Shown here: positions 58,259 through 64,000 of the stretch, one piece after another
Layout of the letters: each line of letters begins with the position of its first letter
How positions within the stretch are numbered: the first letter of the stretch is position 1
NCBI RefSeq assembly: GCF_030272615.1
Contig: NC_081408.1
Location: forward strand, 306,122,450-306,186,449
Origin: Cryptomeria japonica
Lineage: Eukaryota; Streptophyta; Pinopsida; Cupressales; Cupressaceae
Direction: 5' to 3'
DNA length: 64,000 nucleotides
The notes under the pieces: generated by a model
The model's database searches: none
Seen by the model: only the letters and a program-made list of their open reading frames with translations
Told to the model about the DNA's origin: nothing
Translations under genes and position numbers: made by a program

Positions 58259-58945
58259 TCATCTAATATAACATTTGCTTCCAAATATTCTGAAATATTT
58301 AAGAGTAGGAGTATGACCAAACAATAGTTCATAAGGGGTCTTACCAGTTTCACTTTTGATGTGAACTATGTTGAAAGTATAAACCGTTGTATTCACTACT
58401 TCTTTCCAGTACACATGAGGTGGATTTGCTTCCATCATCATGGTTCTTATTGTATTCAGAATAGTTATGTTCTTCCTTTCCACAACTCCATTCTGCTGGG
58501 GTGTCCGGGGTGCTGATAGTTGTCTTTTGATTCCATTCACTTCACAAAATGAATTGAATTCCCTAGATGTAAATTCTCCTCCTTGTTCAGATCTCAAACA
58601 TTTGATTTTCTTGTCGGTTTCATTCTCTACCATTGCCTTGTATATCTTGAATTTTCCAAAAGCTTCTGATTTCTCCTTGAGAAAAGTGACCCAACACATT
58701 CTAAAATAATCATCAATTATTAACATAAAGTATCTATCACCTTGAAGACTTCTTGTTCTTGTTGGACCACATAAATCAGTATGAATTAAATCAAGAATAT
58801 TATTGGATTTCTCAGAAATGCTCTTAAATGTTGTTCTAACTTGCTTTCCCATTTGACATTCCTTACATACCAGATTATGAGGTTTCACAATCTTAGGTAA
58901 ATCTGCCTTAGTTGAACTAATCTTTGCAATGCAATCAAATTTCAC
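58259..58945 (-). pseudogene. Copia C2 integrase
   Basis: 228 open codons. The pre-integrase zinc site is partly upstream (LWHKILCHVKFD, another frame) and then LVCKECQMGK. Catalytic motifs are LDLIHTDLCGPTRTRS (Asp), CLRSEQGGEFTSREF, where the second Asp of RSDxGGEF is Glu, and PQQNGVVERKN (Glu kept). The end, LLFGHTPTLKYFRIFGSKCY, is canonical. An Asp-to-Glu change at the catalytic site probably impairs strand transfer. Confidence 0.9.
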
Positions 58946-59006
58946 ATGACAGAGTATTTTATGCCATAACTAAATTTCATCAATGTGTGCAATCAAAAAT
59001 GTCTTA

Positions 59007-59360
59007 TCAGTTATCACTAGTATTCAAATGAAAGATATTACCTTTAGTTTGATTACCAGTTGTGATCTCCAATCCCGTTCTCTTCATGATTTTGCATTTT
59101 CCATTCTTGAATTGTAATTGAAATCCTTTTTCCACTAACTGACCAACACTCAAAATTTTATGCTTTAAACCTTCAACATAATAAACATTGTTAGTATTAT
59201 GCTTACCATCCAAAGATATAGTGCCTCTTCCTTGATTAAAGAAGCTTTGTCATCTCCAAATCTTACTAGACCTCCATGAATTTCCTGTAATCATAAGAAT
59301 TTTCTTTTATCACCAGTCATATGATGCGAGCATCCACTATCTATAATCCATTCATCCTTT
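59007..59360 (-). pseudogene. Copia C2 protease and pre-integrase region
   Basis: On the minus strand near 59345-59305, DEWIIDSGCSHHMTGDKRKF holds the intact aspartic protease motif DSG. A frameshift follows. 59213-59007 gives MDGKHNTNNVYYVEGLKHKI and LSVGQLVEKGFQLQFKNGKC, the usual stretch leading to the GAG-pre-integrase domain. The protease would release gag and pol proteins. Confidence 0.85.
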
Positions 59361-59499
59361 TCTTCAATTTTTGCTGCTAATGCTTGCTCTACCAGTTTCA
59401 CAATAGGTGTCAGTTGATCTTCTTTTGTTGCAACAAATTCCCAACCACTATCTACTGGATCTTCATCTGAATCATCTTTGACACCTTCATCTGCATAGT

Positions 59500-60442
59500 A
59501 ACATGACTTATCTTTGTTTTTCTTAAATCTGTATCTCTAATATTTAGGGTTAGGCTTATATGTTATTTTTGCTTCCTCCCTTAGTCTTGCATGTCTATCA
59601 GGACACCTAGAAGTCATATGACCAACTTTATTGCAATTAAAACATTTGAAAGGTGCTTTACCTTCATACTTACTTCATGTTGGACCTTTACGCATCTTCC
59701 CTGTGAATAGTGCTTCAAGTTCTTCATTTTCTCTTCTCATATCTTCAAGTTCTTTTGCATAAAGTGCTTTCCAATCAGTTTTGTTAGATGATGATGCATT
59801 GAAAGCTATATCAGTTTTGACTATAGCAATAGGACCAAACTCTTCAAGCTCAAATGCAGAATGTTTTCCAACCAAAGTATCTCTAGAAGATGATGTATTA
59901 GGCATTGTTCTTAGCTCATTAATAGCAGTCACTTTCATTTTGTAAGCCAGTGGCAAAGCTCTTAAAAATTTAGAAACAATTTCATCTTCACTTAAAGATC
60001 CTCCACAACATTGCATTCCTAAAACAATTTCATTAACTCTTTCCATAAATGCATAAATTCTTTCATATTCTTCCATATTTAAATTTTCATACCTGACTCG
60101 GTAACATTACAATTTTGCAATTTTGATAGTGGTATCTCCTTCATTTAATGTTTCCAGTTTATCCCAAATAGCTTTAGGAGTAGATCGATCTCATAATCCC
60201 ATGATTTGCTGATTTGATAATGCACTCAGAAGTGCTTCTCTTGCTTTGCAATCATTCTCCAAGTCTTTAGCCAATGTTGGTGGATGAGGGATATTCAGAG
60301 TACGACCAACATAGCCATTCTTCATAACATCCCATATATCTCTTCCAATGCAATTCAAATGTGTTTCCATTCTGATCTTCCATATACCACTATTAGTTAC
60401 ATCAAGTTTAGGATTGTCCTTCCTGAAAATATTTGCTGCCAT
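59500..60442 (-). pseudogene. Copia C2 gag with zinc knuckle
   Basis: Starts MAANIFRKDNPKLDVTNSGI at 60442. One frame continues with stops near 60188 and 60107, then ERVNEIVLGMQCCGGSLSED, FLRALPLAYKMKV and a charged helix, KELEDMRRENEELEALF. A complete CCHC knuckle, CFNCNKVGHMTSRC, lies at about 59640-59600, followed by an acidic linker to the protease. Gag forms the particle that would package C2 RNA, and by inference that of A and B. Confidence 0.9.
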
Positions 60443-60485
60443 AGGATCTCCTCAAGCTATTAGGCTTCTGCAAAAAGAGGACTTA

Positions 60486-60499
60486 GCTCTGATACCAAT
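60486..60499 (-). other. Copia C2 primer-binding site
   Basis: On the minus strand ATTGGTATCAGAGC, a perfect initiator Met tRNA PBS beside the 5' LTR. Confidence 0.9.
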
Positions 60500-61595
60500 T
60501 GTTAGGAACCAAGAAGGACAACTAAGAGAGGGAGTGAATCAATTGTCAATAAATTATTCCAACTTGAAACTTAGTTCCAGTAAAACAAGCTTAATGTCGG
60601 TGAAACATATTAATAGTTATAGCACTACCGGTATAACGTAATGCATGAAATAGAAAGAGAAACAACATCCACAACACATGACACAGATATTTTGACGTGG
60701 AAAACCTGTAAGGGGAAAAACCACAGTGGGAAACCTTACCCACAATCCAATGATACTACTGCAGATAGTAACTATATACAAATGGGGTTTGCACATGTAG
60801 AAAGGCCAACCACCTAGAGCTCACTGCTCAATCACAAAATAGGAGTCACACTAACTACAGTTGGATGGTTAAATCCAAGAACAAAGTACTGCTTCAGAAT
60901 AGCATCTACAATGCTAAATTTAGTACCCGTTTAAGCTCTGAACATGAGTGCCAAACACCTTCATAACCTTTCCTTCAACCTTCAGATAATGTCTATGTGA
61001 TTTGCATAGGGATCTGCTTATTTTCGCTCTTCAAAATTCACACACACTCATAATGATGATCTTCAATAAGATCTTACAATCATTTATACAAACCCCTTAG
61101 ACCAAATGTTAAGGTCAGCTCACTAAAGATATTACAATTAAATCAATTACAAATAAGTCTTGATGCGATACAATATGTCGGCTCAATACATTTACACATT
61201 ATCCAATCAATAAACCATTCCCAAAATGTGTCATGCTAATCTAGAATAGATATCATGTATCGGTCCATAACCTAGACCTATATGCTAGTTAAGGCAAGTA
61301 TGTCAACCCAATTAGACCAATAAGAGAAACACCAAATCCAAACATCCAATCGATGTCTTCGACATAACCAAATGATCTCCAGATGATAACAAGTCATCAT
61401 CACTACCTATGAACCATATAACCTATCAGTGAAGCATATATCGATGACTATGTATAAGCCACTAACCATGTCGGTGAATAATAAACTAATATAACCATAG
61501 TGCCAAATCAACAATGTAGACCTCTAGAAAGATAATTATTGACATCAATGACAAAACCAATGCAACACATGATGAAGTCATCCATAATACCAACA
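60500..61595 (-). repeat. Copia C2 5' LTR
   Basis: Partner of 54905-56027. The right end, ACCAACA at 61589-61595, is followed by unrelated coding-like DNA (GAGAAATTATG). Confidence 0.9.
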
Positions 61596-62815
61596 GAGAA
61601 ATTATGTGATACAACTGATACAGAGATGGAGATGATGTCATTTACTTCACCAAATGACAACAACAGTAGTTGTTCCAAGAAGGAGATCCCACAAGGGATT
61701 CATCTGCAGTCTCGTGTTTCAGGTAAATCCAAAAGTGTGTATGAAGAATTGGAAATTTGTACGTCTGAAGAAAATGCAAGTATGTAGAGTTTCAATGACA
61801 TGAATTCAGTCTCTCAGAAATCAATTATTTATTATAATGAAAATTCAGATGATGAGATGCCACCATTTTTGGTTAATAATGCTCTTAAGATAGAAAGATG
61901 CGTGGTGTGTTCAAATGATGAAAGTAGGTTGTAGCATGTGTCTATGCCATAGGGATTCATCTAGAGTAATGTGCATGAAGAGTTTATGATTTTGAGGATT
62001 TCTTTAAAACTAATTTAGAAACATTTGTGACTAGTGAATGCAAGGGTGATTTTCTTTTTGATGTTAGAAATGCTGACATTGAATATGAGAGTGTGGAGTT
62101 AATTGATATTGACCAAGGTTATGAAATGGATGAAGAAGATTGTTGCCTTGTTGCTCCACATGACATTTTGAAACTAGAATTGGAATATTTTATTGTGCAT
62201 GAGGATAGCTTTGTTGAAAAGGTGAATGATGATGCTTCTTCATCATACCATGATTTGAATGTACAAAATGTTGATCAAGAATCAGTGACTATGTCAATGG
62301 GAGACAAAAGTGAATTAGAATGGTTTTCAAATATTGCTTGTTCATATATAGATGTTTGTAAACCAGTTGTTATGTTGGATGGACCAACATATGATAGCAT
62401 TTCCTTTGATATTTGTAATGAATTTGTATTATGTTTGCAAGAATGCTTCAACGGTGAATATGTTATGGAGGTGCAAACAAATGAGGAAACAAATTTTCAA
62501 GATGCCAGTTGCAAAATAGAGTATGAAGTGTTTCATTTCCCTTTTCATCTTGATGGGGCTGTCATGAAACTTGTTGAATGTTGTTATCAATAGATTTTTT
62601 TTTTCAAACATTGAGCATGGGTTTTGTTTATCTCAAGCAATTCCTAGTGATAAGGTTCAGATCAATGGAGGGTCAACTAAGATAAAAGGTTTTTATGACA
62701 TATTGAAGGATGAAGAGCTTTTTGATCATGAATAGCTATATGACAGTAATATCTCTAGATTGTTCAAGATGCAATGCAATCATAACTATATTTTTGATCA
62801 AGGAAAACATTGATT
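61596..62815 (+). pseudogene. Unidentified broken acidic ORF
   Basis: Open stretches in two frames: 61596-61787 (EKLCDTTDTEMEMMSFTSPN, Ser/Glu-rich) and 62027-62593 (188 codons, starting MTSECKGDFLFDVRNADIEY). After a stop, the reading continues in the second frame (DKVQINGGSTKIKGFYDILK, then LFKMQCNHNYIFDQGKH). The product is strongly acidic, with clustered Asp/Glu and several Cys. It starts immediately at the C2 LTR end, so its 5' part is displaced. No family was recognised. It could be a retroelement ORF or a captured host gene fragment. Confidence 0.45.
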
Positions 62816-63236
62816 GATTTTGATAGATAGCATTGAGCCATCACATGTGGTTTGACCTTCAGGCCACAAGCAACTTGGAGTAGAGTAATATTTTTTGACT
62901 CTATGTCCAATGAAATAATTATCAATTCCCTCTTGAATTGCTTGTTCATGGACATTTCTTGAGGCTCTACTTTTCTTAAAGTAGTTGTTATCCATGAGCA
63001 TTAGTTAGTTTTGTTTTGGTACTGTAATTTCCTTTTGTTGAAGTTCCTCTATCTAGGTAAGTTCTTTTTGGGTCTGCTCTGCAAATGCTCTGCTACACCA
63101 AAGATTTTGGATTCTCGCCTCATTCCTCTAAAATGAACATCCCCAACTAGAGCCATTGATAGTCCTAAAAATATCTGTGCATGAATTTTCATATTTAAGT
63201 GAAAAATATTTGTCATTCTGGATTCATTTTTCCTTC
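62816..63236. other. Unclassified DNA before repeat R2
   Basis: No recognisable feature; short minus-strand ORFs (62764-63249) show no domain. Confidence 0.4.
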
Positions 63237-64000
63237 TATCAAAGTTCAAGGTCTAGGGTTTAGGGTTTGTGAATATCTGACTAAGTCTTGTGAAGCAAAC
63301 ACCCTCACCTTGTTATATTTTGTCGTTACCTTTTTCCACTTAAGCCAAGGGTCAGTTACTATTGGTGGGTGCATTAGACTTCCTAAGCATTAAGTCATTA
63401 GCAACGGGCCCCTTACATTTTCCTAAGTCTAAAAATTCTAAGTATTTCGACCGGTGGGTAAAGGCAGGTTAGATCTAATGGTCCGCACTTCCCTGTGGAT
63501 GAAAGTGTAGGGAAGATAAAGACCACAACATTATGAGATGATGCCATGTGTCTTCGGTGGTGAAGGGCAAGCTGGTGATTTGACTATTCAATACCCCATC
63601 TTACCGATTCTCAGGAGGTAAATAATGGCTTACTAATGGCCCTATCAATTAGCACATTTTTCAAATGGATGGTGATGTTATGATCTGGGCGAAAAGGTGC
63701 TCAAATTTTAAATTTGAAAAGGTTAATGGACATTGTGGTTGCATAGTAAAGTGTGAACATATGTGATGAACCTTGTATCCCCAAGATAGAAGTTGCAAGA
63801 AGGTTATGGACCGCGACATCACAAGATGATGCCATGTGTCCCAGGCTGACAAAGAAGACCGATAGCGGGGTCACTGAGAGTGTTGGGCTAGAGGATGATA
63901 TGGCATTTCTACGTCATATGTTTAATGGGTCCACAAGCCCCGATGGAAGGTCAACTACCACATTAACCATTAGTGATTATTTGATTTTCCAGGCTGGGCA
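63237..64000 (+). repeat. Dispersed repeat R, copy R2 (cut by window end)
   Basis: Inverted copy of R1 (35111-35805), starting near TCAAAGTTCAAGGTCTAGGG and still matching at the last base. Shared landmarks include CTAAGTCTAAAAATTCTAAG, CCCTATCAATTAGCACATTT and CACAAGCCCCGATGGAAGG. It carries no identifiable domain. Its ends and TSD are unknown. Confidence 0.8.

Larger units (their letters stand above)
54905..61595 (-). mobile_element. Copia element C2, near full length
   Basis: LTRs at 54905-56027 and 60500-61595, a PBS at 60486-60499, gag, zinc knuckle, protease, integrase, RT, RNase H and PPT in Copia order. The two LTRs are roughly 90% alike by eye over their first 400 bp. It is the only element in the window with a recognisable full pol. 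Its PBS and PPT match those of the non-autonomous A and B. Confidence 0.9.

Noticed and set aside
1-64000. tRNA or rRNA genes
   Set aside because: Only Pol III boxes of the SINE and tRNA-complementary PBS sites were seen; no cloverleaf was recognised by eye.

Overview
This looks like nuclear DNA of a land plant, plausibly a gymnosperm with a large genome. That is an inference from TE content, not a taxonomic match. The window is AT-rich and shows no convincing host gene, rRNA or tRNA. Almost everything recognisable is retrotransposon DNA nested in retrotransposon DNA: Copia elements primed by initiator-Met tRNA (PBS TGGTATCAGAGC), a plant L1-type LINE with a C-terminal RNase H, a Tat-like Gypsy derivative, a tRNA-derived SINE and unusually long solo LTRs.

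Layout, left to right. 1-2675: part of a long LTR with a palindromic minisatellite. 4377-4591: a SINE with target-site duplications (TSDs). ~5580-6597: LTR, PBS and gag N-terminus of Copia element C1. 6598-15441: a giant LTR, H, broken by a 5'-truncated LINE (7019-12692). 15442-32125: non-autonomous element A (+ strand). Its 5' LTR is split by a related complete element B (15512-23163, - strand) and its ORF2 is split by a second giant LTR, H2 (25874-30121). 32126-37165: unclassified DNA, repeat R1 and an isolated LTR, F. 37180-40725 and 50770-51023 (- strand): the rest of C1, split by the 10-kb Tat-like element D (40726-50769). 51024-52562: the other end of H. 52563-54390 (- strand): the 3' end of A. 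54391-61595 (- strand): Copia C2, near complete, sharing an LTR with a truncated tandem copy. 61596-63236: an unidentified broken acidic ORF. 63237-64000: repeat R2, an inverted copy of R1.

Two results stand out. First, A and B are diverged members of one family with Copia-type PBS, PPT and LTR ends. In place of pol they carry a coiled-coil/zinc-knuckle gag and a long ORF2 of unknown function (about 1,110 codons in B), conserved between them. They share priming and PPT signals with the pol-bearing C2, so C2-like elements could mobilise them. Second, the outer parts of three nested elements (C1, H, A) lie in inverted orientation at the two sides of the window. Re-inverting the middle restores the C1 gag frame, the H sequence and the TSDs of H and A together. 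This indicates an inversion, or an assembly mis-orientation, possibly through the R1/R2 inverted repeats.

Relative order read from nesting: C1, then H into C1, A into H, and the LINE, B, H2 and D later. All coding regions carry stops, frameshifts or lost catalytic residues, so nothing here appears autonomous today.
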